Origin: Clostridium paridis
GTDB lineage: Bacteria > Bacillota > Clostridia > Clostridiales > Clostridiaceae
Length of the DNA stretch: 64,000 nt
Direction of reading: 5' to 3'
NCBI RefSeq assembly: GCF_016765615.1
Contig: NZ_JAESWA010000017.1
Location: 1 to 64,000 of the forward strand
The position numbers and the translations under genes are program-made. The notes under the pieces are model-generated. The model did no database searches. It was not told the origin of the DNA and saw only the letters and a program-made list of their open reading frames with translations. Shown here piece after piece: positions 63,976 to 64,000 of this stretch (position 1 is the first letter of the stretch; the number at the start of each line of letters is the position of its first letter).

Positions 63976-64000
63976 ATGAAAATAGGAGTATATCCTGGAA
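63976..64000 (+). CDS. coaD: Phosphopantetheine adenylyltransferase, start only
   Basis: Eight codons remain before the window ends: MKIGVYPG, the usual start of CoaD (next residues normally SFDPxTNGH). AGGAGG upstream of ATG 63976. The rsmD-coaD order is standard, so the call is good despite the cut. Confidence 0.82.

Noticed and set aside
1-64000. CRISPR array, prophage, toxin-antitoxin or large defence island
   Set aside because: No regularly spaced repeats, no phage structural genes, no integrase and no paired toxin-antitoxin ORFs were seen.

Overview
The window is AT-rich, low-GC Firmicute DNA that looks like a chromosome of Clostridium sensu stricto. The reasons are strong GGAGG-type ribosome sites, frequent TTG/GTG starts, A/U-ending codons, a full endospore gene set (spoIIGA-sigE-sigG, sigK, spoIVA, spoVM, a ylmC/ymxH-type gene) and a clostridial order around pilT, ftsA, ftsZ, der and gpsA. 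The species cannot be fixed from the sequence alone.

Layout. 0-8 kb: a TetR/MFS efflux pair with back-to-back promoters and two near-identical palindromes; a cupin; two tandem xylose-binding-like proteins that lack signal peptides; a lone fabF; an AraC/GyrI regulator; a small unknown gene. 8-20 kb: intact sigK, pilT, a membrane glycosyltransferase, ftsA-ftsZ, spoIIGA-sigE-sigG, ylmC/ymxH, nrdR, pgeF. 18.6-25.4 kb: a phosphate regulon (phoP-phoR, pstSCAB, phoU). 25.5-31.6 kb: radical SAM protein-der-gpsA, a GNAT gene, spoIVA and an overlooked 41-residue Lys-rich ORF.

31.6-42.6 kb is the accessory part. It holds tRNA-Pro(GGG) and, 1.2 kb away, a degenerate copy of its 3' half plus terminator, with a PHP phosphatase between them. 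It also holds murI, a broken acetyltransferase, a guanidine-I (ykkC) riboswitch cut off from its guanidinium exporter gene (gdx) by an IS200-type insertion, a three-member family of small secreted proteins, a Tyr-rich coat-like protein, and c-di-GMP-type signalling proteins (GGDEF; degenerate EAL-HDOD).

42.7-64 kb is a conserved housekeeping block in the order known from Bacillus and clostridia: yicC, remA, gmk, rpoZ, coaBC, priA, def, fmt, a zinc peptidase, rsmB, rlmN, prpC, prkC, rsgA, rpe, thiN, spoVM (23 codons), rpmB (opposite strand), yloU, the fakA-like gene, recG, rsmD and the start of coaD.

The most notable signal is the IS200 insertion between the guanidine riboswitch/terminator and gdx. 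Others are the tRNA repeats bracketing the PHP gene, the secreted-protein family, the signal-less sugar-binding twins, a sigG leader that can pair with its own ribosome site, and the TetR operator arrangement. No CRISPR array, prophage or large defence system is visible.
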